From assembly GCA_023091735.1 (NCBI GenBank), contig JALKBU010001044.1, forward strand, positions 1-17,800: DNA of 17,800 nt, given 5' to 3'. Both the position numbers and the translations under genes were made by a program. The stretch is from Trichomonas tenax. Its lineage: Eukaryota; Parabasalia; Trichomonadida; Trichomonadidae. Under the pieces are notes generated by a model that was not told where the DNA came from, searched no databases, and was given only the letters and a program-made list of their open reading frames with translations. Below are positions 1 through 7,267 of this stretch, in pieces (within the stretch, counting starts at the first letter, position 1; every line of letters starts with the position of its first letter).

Positions 1-237
1 GTAACATTTAATATATCTCCTAAAGGTGAAAACATGATAGATCTATACAATACATGTATTACATATACATTAAAGGCAAAACTTAAGAGTGCTTTATCAT
101 CATATATTAAAATAACAGGTTTTACAATAGATGAACCATCTATTTGGGTTGGATTTGATGATAGTTTTTATGCTGTATCCGCATATCAAATCTTAGCAAA
201 TGGTAGAGTTATTTATACACAAGATAACGCAATTTAA
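1..237 (+). CDS. 3' end of an unknown gene (partial)
   Basis: The frame is open from the first base of the window to TAA at 235-237, so this is the C-terminal 78 residues of a gene that begins outside. An internal ATG at 34 exists but the frame is already open before it. I recognise no domain. The fragment alternates hydrophobic and polar residues (for example ITGFTIDEPSIWVGF), as in beta-rich proteins. It ends 13 bp before the capsid-like gene at 251, so it may belong to the same structural gene block. Function unknown. Confidence 0.6.
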   Translation, partial: VTFNISPKGENMIDLYNTCITYTLKAKLKSALSSYIKITGFTIDEPSIWVGFDDSFYAVSAYQILANGRVIYTQDNAI

Positions 238-250
238 TGAAGGTTATATT

Positions 251-1396
251 ATGAGTAATTGTGGAACAACAGATGCTATTAAAAGAACTGATGTATTTTC
301 TAAAACAAGACACTCAGATGTTTGGAAACGTGTTAATACTGTTAGATCTGGTACCGTTATTGATATGACTGAATTAGAAACTGATAATACATTTGATGTT
401 AGTTTAGATTTAAAGATAGATTTTAGAAGATTCTTACTATTTGAAGCTATTAGGTTCTTACACGATTTTGCTGGTAATATTCAACTTAAGGTTAAATTCA
501 CAGCAGGCGCATTACAAATAGCACCACTTAGTTTAGATAATGCTTTGTTGACACCAACTAACTTAGCTAAGGTAAAATCATATCCACAAATTACTAATAG
601 GTTTGTTCCATTGAATGAAGAATTTAAACATTTCAATGCCATTACTAAAGCCGCAGATGGAATTTCATTAACAGTTATTAATAATACTATTACTAAGGTT
701 TCTGCTAACTTTGTTGATTGTGCTGTTGTTGGTAAGAACTTCAGTTTAGATCCAGTTGTGTATTCTAGTCTTGTTGCTCATTATTCTACACAATCGTTAT
801 GTTTCCCAATTAAAACTATGGAATGGATGCCTATGGATAGTGAACTAAATAATAACGTTAATATTTAATCAACATTCACAGCAACATATACTCCAATTAA
901 TGTTAATAGTATTTGGTTCTTATTCCCTAAGAGTTCTAATTATCTAACTAATTTCGAAAATCCATTATTTGAAGGTGTTCAACTATTTATGGGTTCATAT
1001 GGTTCAATTCCATCAGAACCAGAAAAAACTAATGGACCTATATTTTATGAAGTTGTTTCAAATTCTTGTAATACTAATAATGATCTAATTGGATGTAATA
1101 CAGATGTTATGAAAACATTAACAACAGAGAAGAATTCAAATGTTGGATTTGTTAGTAATGATATCACACATTTCTTAATGGGATTCCCTACAGAAACTGA
1201 TTTTACATTCCAACAAGGCCAAACATCTAATTCACCTATTACATATAAATTAAATGTTGTTCCTACAAATGATGGTTTAAGATTAATTGAAGCTAAACCA
1301 CTTATTGGATTTATTAAGCATAGTTGCTTCGCTATTCAAATCATGCCAAATGTTCCACCAGAAATTAGAATTGATGATTATAACTTAGCAGCATAA
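251..1396 (+). pseudogene. Probable jelly-roll major capsid-like protein, broken by one in-frame TAA
   Basis: The start is taken at 251 (MSNCGTTDAIKRTDVF) and not at an upstream ATG at 200 that overlaps the previous gene. The first part ends at TAA 866-868, but the same frame then stays open without interruption to TAA 1394-1396, giving about 381 codons with a single stop. The next in-frame ATG is not until 989. The protein looks beta-rich. The segment after the stop has the pattern IWFLFP, then NPLFEGVQLFMG, then a proline-rich stretch, which resembles the second barrel of double jelly-roll capsid proteins of polintons and related viruses. Polinton capsid proteins are usually longer (about 500-650 aa). 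The capsid assignment is inference from pattern only. CAA to TAA would be the simplest origin of the stop; a sequencing error or readthrough is also possible. Confidence 0.5.
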
Positions 1397-1432
1397 TAAT
1401 AACTCAAAAATAATAATATTATTTTTTGTGTT

Positions 1433-2029
1433 TTAATTTGCTAATACCCATTTGAGAGATAATCTATATTTAGATGTTAATTGTACGTAATCAGATGAAT
1501 AACATATCTTGAAGTTAGCAGCTGTGTTATTTTCTTCAAATATTTTAATTTGTGATATCTTAATATATGGTGAATATTTAAAACAACCAACTTCAGGTTC
1601 TAATAAATCTATTTTACATTTATGATGAGTTTGAATTGAAATTACTTGTTCAAGATCTTCTTTAGTTAATATGATATTATCATGTGAAATTAAATTAGCA
1701 AGTAATTTCTTATCTTGATCTAATAATATATTTTGATATAAGTTTAATAGATATTCATCAACTGTTTGATATAATGGTTCAAATGTATTAATATCTCTAT
1801 TATATATTGGTGGATATGATACAGCAACATTATTAGGAATAACATCTAATTTAACATCACTATTAGCATTGTTTTCATTTGTACCTTTAATATTAATTTC
1901 TTTATCATTATCTAGTTTATCATTATTGTAATTCGTAATAATAATATTATTAGTTGTTCTGCTATCAACGTTACTAGTTGGTTCAATTGGAACATTAGCA
2001 ATTCCTGCCAGAATACTCTTAGACCGCAT
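1433..2029 (-). CDS. Unknown 198-aa protein, divergent from the 2070 gene
   Basis: I chose the ATG at 2029 (MRSKSILAGIANVP) because it follows the same T-rich/TATA-like run seen before other starts here. The longer frame from 2170 would begin with a hydrophobic run that is the antisense of the neighbouring gene. The protein has an Asn/Asp-rich low-complexity linker at residues about 20-70 and a more ordered C-terminal half with Leu-rich helical segments (DEYLLNLYQNILLDQDKKLL) and a beta-like tail. No domain recognised. It converges on the capsid-like gene (36 bp between stops) and shares a 40-bp divergent intergenic with the 2070 gene. Confidence 0.7.
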   Translation of the reverse strand: MRSKSILAGIANVPIEPTSNVDSRTTNNIIITNYNNDKLDNDKEINIKGTNENNANSDVKLDVIPNNVAVSYPPIYNRDINTFEPLYQTVDEYLLNLYQNILLDQDKKLLANLISHDNIILTKEDLEQVISIQTHHKCKIDLLEPEVGCFKYSPYIKISQIKIFEENNTAANFKICYSSDYVQLTSKYRLSLKWVLAN

Positions 2030-2069
2030 TTTTATAAAATAAAATAATATAAATGTTTTAAAAAAATAA

Positions 2070-2447
2070 ATGAATATACAAACTATTGAAGGATCACCAC
2101 AAAAAGTAAATCCTATAAATATATTATCACATGATGATAACGGTGTTGCTATTAGAAATGTTAACAACACACCTAGAATAAAAACACCAAGAGTTATGGA
2201 TAGAGGAATAGAACCTAGAATATATTTTAATGATGGTTCATATGGTACTAACTTACATTATACATATTCATATAAAGCATATGCTGAACCAAATGAGAAA
2301 TCTAGTATTTATAATTCTTATTCTAATAACTTTCCTAGACAAATAACAGATACTCAAACATATGATATGAAAGCATTTAGTAGATTATCTATTAATGGAG
2401 ACATGAATGGTAATCACTTATTTACAAATCCACAATTAAAAATATAA
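2070..2447 (+). CDS. Unknown 125-aa Asn/Tyr-rich protein
   Basis: ATG at 2070 follows an A-rich stretch and lies 40 bp from the divergent gene at 2029, so both probably share a bidirectional promoter. The protein is rich in Asn, Ser and Tyr (SYKAYAEPNEKSSIYNSYS) with no membrane segment and no recognisable motif. It may be a small structural or disordered protein. A compact double hairpin lies directly after its stop. Codon use is strongly A/T-ending, like the other genes in the left 3.3 kb. Confidence 0.65.
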   Translation: MNIQTIEGSPQKVNPINILSHDDNGVAIRNVNNTPRIKTPRVMDRGIEPRIYFNDGSYGTNLHYTYSYKAYAEPNEKSSIYNSYSNNFPRQITDTQTYDMKAFSRLSINGDMNGNHLFTNPQLKI

Positions 2448-2456
2448 ATCATAAGC

Positions 2457-2490
2457 GCGACAAATAGTCGCAGCCCATCAATTATGATGG
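2457..2490 (+). terminator. Tandem hairpin just after the 2447 stop
   Basis: Two perfect stems lie in tandem: GCGAC (2457-2461) with GTCGC (2467-2471) around AAATA, then CCATC (2475-2479) with GATGG (2486-2490) around AATTAT. They begin 10 bp after the stop codon. Position suggests a 3' processing or termination signal, but loops and linker resemble loosely the tandem double-hairpin elements found further right, so it could be a remote member of that family. Confidence 0.35.
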
Positions 2491-2570
2491 TCCTAATTTA
2501 ATTTCATATTCATAATTATTATGATTAAATATTAAAGATATTTTTATATTTTCGTTTTTATTTTTATCAA

Positions 2571-3335
2571 TTATATTATATTATTAATCTTATCTAATAT
2601 ACAAACATTATCAACATTTTCAATTACAACGATTTCATCAATTATAAACTTTAAATACATATTTATATAGAAATTAAAATAGCTTCAACTATTAATTTAT
2701 CTTTGCCATCTAATGGTAATATCATCTTATCATTACGTGAACTATCATATAAAGATATTTCAAAATTTGTATTAAATCAGTGTATTGTATAATGTTTTAG
2801 TGGTGTTAATATTTCATTTGCTATACACATTAAACTATCTTCGGCTAATGTTGATATATTTGATTTAATAAGTGTTGTACCTCTATTCCAAACATGTAAG
2901 AATTTAAATCCAATTAATATATTATTTTCAATAGTAACTTCAACATTTGGATACATACTTAAATAGTTTTTTAATTCATCTTCATCAATATCACCATTTG
3001 TGAATTTAGCTAAATAAACAAATAACTTATCTGAATTATTTTTCGGATGTGTATTTGGTTCATGTAAATTAATCATATTTCTAAAATCTTTAGTTGTGTA
3101 ATCTTTAACTTCATCAAATAAAAAACATAAATTAGGATTATTAGATGTAATATCAAAATCTAAAGAATTCTCAGCATAATTATATTTAATAGAAAATTCA
3201 TTATATGTTATTTCAGGTACATCTTCAACTAATTTCTTTTTTGCTATATTTCTCTAATTCGAAATTGAAATCATTCATTGTATCAGTATTATCTAAATTA
3301 ATTTCTAATTGTGGATAAAAAGTATTTTTACCATC
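2571..3335 (-). pseudogene. Decayed unknown minus-strand gene
   Basis: Reading right to left, coding sequence runs from next to the inverted-repeat end at 3336 down to about 2571, but in pieces. A frame change lies at the six-A run near 3235-3242, a TGA lies at 2777-2779 with the same frame open beyond it, and another stop and frame change lie near 2660. Pieces include the segments DELKNYLSMYPNVEV and LFVYLAKFTNGDIDE. The N-terminus is missing: coding sequence starts at the boundary of the hairpin/inverted repeat. I recognise no family. Third codon positions are almost all A or T. Confidence 0.55.
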
Positions 3336-3391
3336 AGTTAGTAATAAACATTTCGCACTGTGACAGCTGCGCCACAACATTGCAAAATGTT
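3336..3391 (+). repeat. Left terminal inverted repeat with long hairpin
   Basis: Bases 3336-3362 are a perfect inverted match to 15822-15848 (27 bp). From 3347 to 3391 the sequence also folds on itself: AACATTTCGCACTGTG (3347-3362) pairs with an arm ending AAATGTT at 3391, with small interruptions. On the minus strand the fold gains a G-U pair where the plus strand has a C-A mismatch. The repeat starts with AGT at its outer edge. The six bases outside (3330-3335, ACCATC) do not match those outside the right end (ACATTA), so no target-site duplication is visible. Confidence 0.7.
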
Positions 3392-3416
3392 GGATGCCTG
3401 TGATCATGACATACAT

Positions 3417-3694
3417 CAGACATAAAAATAAATATTATAACTTTTTAAAATGTCAAACTCTAAAAAAGAGTCGTAGCTCCTCTATAGGGAATTAAAATTT
3501 TTATTAATTTCAAAATCGGCGTTAATTTTTTTATTTTAAACTTATGATATAATTTATTTTTCCATTAGTGATAGAATTTATGACTTAAAACGTATGATTA
3601 CGAAAATAGAATCATGTATGATCATAAGTTATAAATCAATTTATTTTTCTCACCTATGACAAAAATAAATTCTAGAAAGAGGTGGAATATAAAT
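3417..3694. other. Non-coding subterminal AT-rich region
   Basis: No plausible gene. It holds a weak double stem at about 3459-3490 (ACTC with GAGT, then CCT with AGG), which shares the string AGTCGYAGCYCC with the double hairpin at 2466. A 10-bp inverted repeat AACTTATGAT (3540-3549) with ATCATAAGTT (3622-3631) is also present. It lies between the left inverted-repeat end and the first gene, as a subterminal control or replication region would. Confidence 0.4.
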
Positions 3695-4066
3695 TTAAGC
3701 GGTCTTCTGTTCTTCCTCCTTCTTCTTTGCTTCTTCTTCCTTCATTCTTTTTGCAATCCACCTCGGATTCTTCTGTCTTCCTGCTGCAAGAGCTGCTAAC
3801 TGCTTTTCACTACATTTACGTTTAGGCTTAACTTGTTTCTCTTCGGCACTTTGTGCCTCAAGGACTTTAGCCCGTTCTGAAGGAGTGAATCCTGCATCTG
3901 TCTTTTCTTCAGACTTTTTATTCTTCTTTGGTTTCTGTGTTGCCTTGAGTTCATTTAATATTTCTTCCTTCAAAGATGATTTAAGAGCTTCGAAGGAGCT
4001 ACTCTCCGGGAAACTTTGTTCCTTGTCTGTCAAGGCACTCTGTGCCCAGGATTGTTCGCAATCCAT
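3695..4066 (-). CDS. Small charged protein with three embedded double-hairpin elements
   Basis: This is a 123-aa, highly charged, probably disordered protein. Residues about 84-110 (SEKQLAALAAGRQKNPRW and following) form a basic helical motif of the kind seen in small DNA-binding or virion-core proteins of large DNA viruses. The end is a Lys/Glu-rich helix. Three tandem double hairpins sit inside the frame: at 4034-4064, abutting the ATG and encoding DCEQSWAQSAL; at 3995-4022, encoding FPESSS; and at 3845-3873, encoding ERAKVLEAQSAE. Without them little but the two charged segments remains. It is divergent from the 4119 gene with 52 bp between. A virion or core DNA-binding role is a guess. 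Confidence 0.65.
   Translation of the reverse strand: MDCEQSWAQSALTDKEQSFPESSSFEALKSSLKEEILNELKATQKPKKNKKSEEKTDAGFTPSERAKVLEAQSAEEKQVKPKRKCSEKQLAALAAGRQKNPRWIAKRMKEEEAKKKEEEQKTA
3845..3873 (-). mobile_element. In-frame tandem double-hairpin element (123-aa gene)
   Basis: GGCAC (3845-3849) pairs with GTGCC (3853-3857). GGACT (3862-3866) pairs with AGCCC (3869-3873) with an A-C mismatch on the plus strand that becomes a G-U pair on the coding strand. It encodes ERAKVLEAQSAE. Confidence 0.7.
3995..4022 (-). mobile_element. Degenerate tandem double-hairpin element
   Basis: GGAG (3995-3998) pairs with CTCC (4004-4007), then GGAAAC (4009-4014) with GTTCC (4018-4022), one base unpaired. It lies 12 bp from the next element and is in frame in the 123-aa gene (FPESSS). 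Confidence 0.5.
4034..4064 (-). mobile_element. Tandem double-hairpin element at the start codon of the 123-aa gene
   Basis: GGCAC (4034-4038) pairs with GTGCC (4042-4046). GGATTG (4049-4054) pairs with CAATCC (4059-4064) over TTCG. Same sub-type as the inserted 8768-8800 copy. Its last base is the G of the minus-strand ATG. Confidence 0.7.
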
Positions 4067-4118
4067 GATTTATTATGGGATAAAAATTAAAAATATTATT
4101 TTTTAACTCAGATTAAAT

Positions 4119-4481
4119 ATGAGCTTGAGTCGATCTGAAAGAAACTCGATAATTATTAACGATGCTAAAGGAATTCAACATCCATTATATTATGTCATGA
4201 AAGACAAAAACGGAAACATTCAGGTTAGAAAACGAAAAGTTCCATTACCTCAAACAACCTCTGAAGTAAATGATGAATCAAAGATAGAAACAAATAATGA
4301 ACGGGCTAAAGTCCTTGAGGCACAAAGTTCCGAAGTAATTAATGAACCCGCAACTGTTCCCGTTTATGAATCAGTGACGAATAAAAAGCTTCTCGAAAAA
4401 ATGCTTGAAGTACTTGAACGTAGTACTGAATCTAAAGACATGATGAAGGAATTAAATATGCTCCAGCGGCTGCAGATATGA
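4119..4481 (+). CDS. Unknown 120-aa protein, paralogue of the 5058 product; possibly fused by frameshift to the next ORF
   Basis: The N-terminal part contains DKNGNIQVRKRKVPLPQ, matching the pattern DKN-x3-QxRKxKxPLxQ in the 72-aa product at 5058, so the two are probably paralogues. A double-hairpin element at 4303-4331 encodes ERAKVLEAQSSE in frame. The C-terminus is a Glu/Lys-rich helix. It overlaps the 4478 ORF by ATGA. The next ORF lacks its own T-rich start motif, and its frame is open upstream to about 4437, so 4119-4774 may originally have been one gene of about 218 codons with a -1 frame change near 4437-4478. Confidence 0.65.
   Translation: MSLSRSERNSIIINDAKGIQHPLYYVMKDKNGNIQVRKRKVPLPQTTSEVNDESKIETNNERAKVLEAQSSEVINEPATVPVYESVTNKKLLEKMLEVLERSTESKDMMKELNMLQRLQI
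4303..4331 (+). mobile_element. In-frame tandem double-hairpin element (4119 gene)
   Basis: GGGCT (4303-4307) pairs with AGTCC (4310-4314) using one G-T wobble. After TTGA, GGCAC (4319-4323) pairs with GTTCC (4327-4331) with one mismatch. It encodes ERAKVLEAQSSE and is almost identical to the inverted copy at 3845-3873. Confidence 0.7.
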
Positions 4482-4774
4482 TATTAGGAACGAAGTCTAA
4501 AATTTCAAAGCAAGTAAAAGACTTTCACCATACATCAAGTGGTAATACTCCGAATTGGAATTTATTAGAAACAGAAAATGCAGTAATCAATCCTACCGCA
4601 AGTATGATAAATACAACTGTACCATATATTCCAGGACTATATGGTTCAGCATGGAGGGGTATTAAAAACGCTAGAATAAAAGTGATCAGACATAGGAACG
4701 AAGGCGTAAGGCGCTCGGGGTCAAAGACACTCCACAACATAAATAAAGGGAAAATGAAAATCAAACATAAGTAA
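4478..4774 (+). CDS. Small basic protein (or C-terminal half of the 4119 gene)
   Basis: This encodes 98 residues, very basic towards the C-terminus (HNINKGKMKIKHK). That would fit a DNA- or capsid-associated peptide such as the small virion proteins of adenovirus-like viruses, but I see no family motif. A degenerate double hairpin at about 4703-4733 (GGGTC with GACAC, one mismatch) encodes GVRRSGSKT. The frame is open upstream of the ATG (PAAD precedes it), and there is no T-rich/TATA start motif. Independent translation is therefore doubtful. Confidence 0.5.
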   Translation: MILGTKSKISKQVKDFHHTSSGNTPNWNLLETENAVINPTASMINTTVPYIPGLYGSAWRGIKNARIKVIRHRNEGVRRSGSKTLHNINKGKMKIKHK

Positions 4775-4793
4775 AACTTTTATTATATCATAA

Positions 4794-5027
4794 ATGAGTT
4801 CCACAAAATCGAGTGCATGGGCGTCTGCATCTAATTCTAGACAGACATCACCTCAGAAATCACAACCTTTATTAAATCATAAACGTATTCGTAGAGTTGC
4901 ACCATATGCATTAGCAGCAAGTGTTCCATTTGTTCTATACGGAGCGTATAAAGGAATGAAGTACATTATAAAACCCAGTTCTGCATCTCAATCAAAAACG
5001 AATGTTAATTTTTCAAGCTTAATTTAA
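4794..5027 (+). CDS. Small single-pass membrane protein
   Basis: This is a 77-aa product. Residues 1-30 are Ser/Gln-rich and polar, a basic patch (KRIRR) follows, then a hydrophobic segment YALAASVPFVLYGAY at about 38-52 forms one likely membrane helix, then a Lys/Ser-rich tail. The start follows TTTTATTATATCATAA. Small membrane proteins are common in virus-like elements with internal membranes or as entry factors, but no homologue is recognised. It is part of a same-strand cluster with short gaps (4119-6159). Confidence 0.65.
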   Translation: MSSTKSSAWASASNSRQTSPQKSQPLLNHKRIRRVAPYALAASVPFVLYGAYKGMKYIIKPSSASQSKTNVNFSSLI

Positions 5028-5057
5028 AAAATAATTTTTATTTTTATTTTATAATAA

Positions 5058-5276
5058 ATGTCGGATAAAATAAATCAGAAGCAGAAAACAAAAATGTTAA
5101 TTGATTATGTGAAATCAGGAATAGTTCCAGAAGGTTATTACTTCATCGCTGATAAGAATGAACGCACACAGTTTCGAAAAATCAAGCAACCCCTCGATCA
5201 AGAAGCAATAAAACAGAAAATTATAAAATTAGAGAACAAAATAAAGGACTTAAAGCTATTACTCAAGGATGAATAA
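5058..5276 (+). CDS. Unknown 72-aa protein with C-terminal coiled coil
   Basis: The start at 5058 follows a T-rich run ending in ATAATAA. Residues 20-45 (GYYFIADKNERTQFRKIKQP) resemble the N-terminal segment of the 4119 product, so this is probably a paralogue. Residues about 50-72 form a short Leu/Ile heptad helix (KIIKLENKIKDLKLLLKD). No known family. It may be a small structural or accessory protein. Confidence 0.65.
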   Translation: MSDKINQKQKTKMLIDYVKSGIVPEGYYFIADKNERTQFRKIKQPLDQEAIKQKIIKLENKIKDLKLLLKDE

Positions 5277-5301
5277 ATACTTTATTTTTATTTTTATATA
5301 A

Positions 5302-6159
5302 ATGATGAGACAAGTACCATTGAACGCCTTATTTAATTCTAATTCAACACGAGCGAGTCGTGATCCTTTAAAAAAGAATCGTTTTCATTTCAAACTACCC
5401 AATGAATTTATTTTAAATAATAGTCACAATGACAAGATCGTCGGAATCACAAATTTGTATATCACAAAAGGATTTCGTTTCATAGATTTCACAATTAAAA
5501 TAAAGCAGGAACGAATATTAATGGATCCAAAAACTCCATCAACAGTGGAAATCTTGAAAGAAGACATTGTTAGAGTCAGGAAATTTTTCGATGACAGCAT
5601 ATTATTAAAGGAATTACTTATTAGTATTAATGAAGAATTTGATAATTTACATGATATTCGAGTATTAGTGAATGATAATAAACCTATTCAATTAATGCAC
5701 TCATTTTTTGAATATTCAAATCATGAATCTGTGTTTATAATTAAATCACCCTTTAATGAATACACAAATGATGAAAGAACTGTGAACGGCTATTTATACA
5801 GTGTTGAATTCAGTTTTGAGAATATGAATGCTGATTTCAAGAATATTATTAATTACAACGAACATGAACCGAGAATATTAAATGAGAAGCCATTCATTTC
5901 TAAAAATATATGGGATCGTAACAGTTGTATATTATATTCTAATTTAGCGCAGGGTGTCGACGAAGATTATGTAGGGCATACACGGAAATATTCATTAACT
6001 CATATAAAATATTTCAGACTGAAGGGATTTAATGACGGGTTTTGGGTCGACTTATATGCCACTGTTGATCATAAAGCACCGGTATATTTACCAGATAATA
6101 ATAAAGACGCTTTATATATTGAATGTATACTTCTTGATTCAACGGAACCATTACTTTAA
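5302..6159 (+). CDS. 285-aa protein, candidate minor capsid (penton-like) protein
   Basis: The start is ATGATG at 5302 after TTTATTTTTATATAA. The protein begins with a polar, basic N-terminus, then reads as beta-rich (DKIVGITNLYITKGF; KYFRLKGFNDGFWVDLYA; LPDNNKDALYIECI), without membrane segments or catalytic motifs. Size, beta-rich character and position in a polinton-like segment would suit a minor capsid/penton jelly-roll protein. That is inference, and I cannot confirm it from sequence alone. It converges on the integrase with a 4-bp overlap of stop codons. The frame is intact. Confidence 0.6.
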   Translation: MMRQVPLNALFNSNSTRASRDPLKKNRFHFKLPNEFILNNSHNDKIVGITNLYITKGFRFIDFTIKIKQERILMDPKTPSTVEILKEDIVRVRKFFDDSILLKELLISINEEFDNLHDIRVLVNDNKPIQLMHSFFEYSNHESVFIIKSPFNEYTNDERTVNGYLYSVEFSFENMNADFKNIINYNEHEPRILNEKPFISKNIWDRNSCILYSNLAQGVDEDYVGHTRKYSLTHIKYFRLKGFNDGFWVDLYATVDHKAPVYLPDNNKDALYIECILLDSTEPLL

Positions 6160-7241
6160 ATTTTGTATTTCTTCAATCGATCGGGAAGTGTTTTATTTTT
6201 CCAGAATTTAACCTCCATAACTCCTAAATGTGTGGGCTTATTACCTCGTAAATTTCGAGATGGTATTTTATCCTTCACACCTCCTTCATAAATGACAGTA
6301 TACTTGTCAGTCTTTGCATCGTAATCTATGATCTCATCAATGATTCCAAAGCTTGCATCATCAATAGTAGATGCATACTTGCCCTCGTTACTTCGTATTA
6401 ATTTATATCTTGGATAATAAGCGACTGAATCATCAGCTGCTTTAATGAGGAAACCGTTTCCCTGCTCAGAATCGACAATATAGTAATTTGGGCTTAATTT
6501 AGACCTCTTCTTTTTCAATGGATCCGAATCAATGACAACTCTCACCTTTTCACCAGGAAGTAATTTAAATTCTTTATCACTAGTGATTGCATCAGTTTTA
6601 GTATTCATGCGTTCGATATATTCTTGTTCATCAGTGGAATTAAATTTATTCGGTGGAATTCCTGTCGATGAATGAATAGTGTCATTATATGTTTTCATAT
6701 ATTTACTCATTGAGTCTATAGTAAAATCTCTATCTCTGTTTAAATCTCTTAACGTACGAATGAGGCGATTAATGATACCTAATATGTTATGGTTATGCTT
6801 TTCTGTTGTGTAATGTGTGATATCGTTTTCCTGCAGAAATGACGTGATGTCTTTACTTAAGTATGATGAATCTTGATCAGATGTTAGTGTCTTCGGATGA
6901 GTTGTTTTTACAAATTCATTTAATGCATTCATTACTGAGTCTTTATTTTTATTTCTTAAAGGGTAAGCATATCCTTTCCGTGAATTAACATTTATGAAAA
7001 TCAAGAATGCGGCAGGTGAGGTTCCTTTACTTTGAATCAATGTATCAAATTGATATGATCCAGGAGTTTTAGAATAAATGGGTAAAAAGTACTTCGAGGA
7101 ATCTATTTTTAATTTATCATGAACAACATGTTTATTTAAAAATTGTCTTACGTCTTGCTTTGAAAAACCATGTTCAGCAGCGATAGGATAGAATTTGGAA
7201 AATGTTTTCCATCGGGAATTGTTAAATAATTCTTCAAGCAT
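6156..7241 (-). CDS. Retroviral-type (rve) integrase with SH3-like and chromodomain-like C-terminus; third catalytic residue is Asn
   Basis: This is a 361-aa Maverick/Polinton-type integrase, expected to join element ends to host DNA. The RNase-H-like core has Asp66 (YQFDTLI) and Asp122 (TSDQDSSYL). The expected third acidic residue, 36 positions on in the sequence GIINRL, is Asn158, so the D,D-35-E triad reads D,D-35-N. Residues about 225-285 (LLPGEKVRV to YYPRYKLI) match the SH3-like integrase C-terminal domain. Residues about 298-340 (IDEIIDYDAKTDKYTVIYEG) look like a chromodomain. The usual N-terminal zinc finger is not evident. The start follows a TTTATTTTTGTATA run. The frame is intact, but activity is doubtful if Asn158 is genuine. 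Confidence 0.88.
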   Translation of the reverse strand: MLEELFNNSRWKTFSKFYPIAAEHGFSKQDVRQFLNKHVVHDKLKIDSSKYFLPIYSKTPGSYQFDTLIQSKGTSPAAFLIFINVNSRKGYAYPLRNKNKDSVMNALNEFVKTTHPKTLTSDQDSSYLSKDITSFLQENDITHYTTEKHNHNILGIINRLIRTLRDLNRDRDFTIDSMSKYMKTYNDTIHSSTGIPPNKFNSTDEQEYIERMNTKTDAITSDKEFKLLPGEKVRVVIDSDPLKKKRSKLSPNYYIVDSEQGNGFLIKAADDSVAYYPRYKLIRSNEGKYASTIDDASFGIIDEIIDYDAKTDKYTVIYEGGVKDKIPSRNLRGNKPTHLGVMEVKFWKNKTLPDRLKKYKI

Positions 7242-7267
7242 ATTTTATACAAAAATAAACCTTATGA

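Noticed and set aside
2030..2170. Hydrophobic N-terminal signal peptide on the minus-strand gene starting at 2170
   Set aside because: The hydrophobic run is the antisense of the intergenic DNA and the start of the 2070 gene. The ATG at 2029 has the usual upstream motif.
3235..3242. Programmed ribosomal frameshift at the six-A run
   Set aside because: The surrounding gene has further stops and frame breaks and no start of its own, so a decayed homopolymer is more likely.
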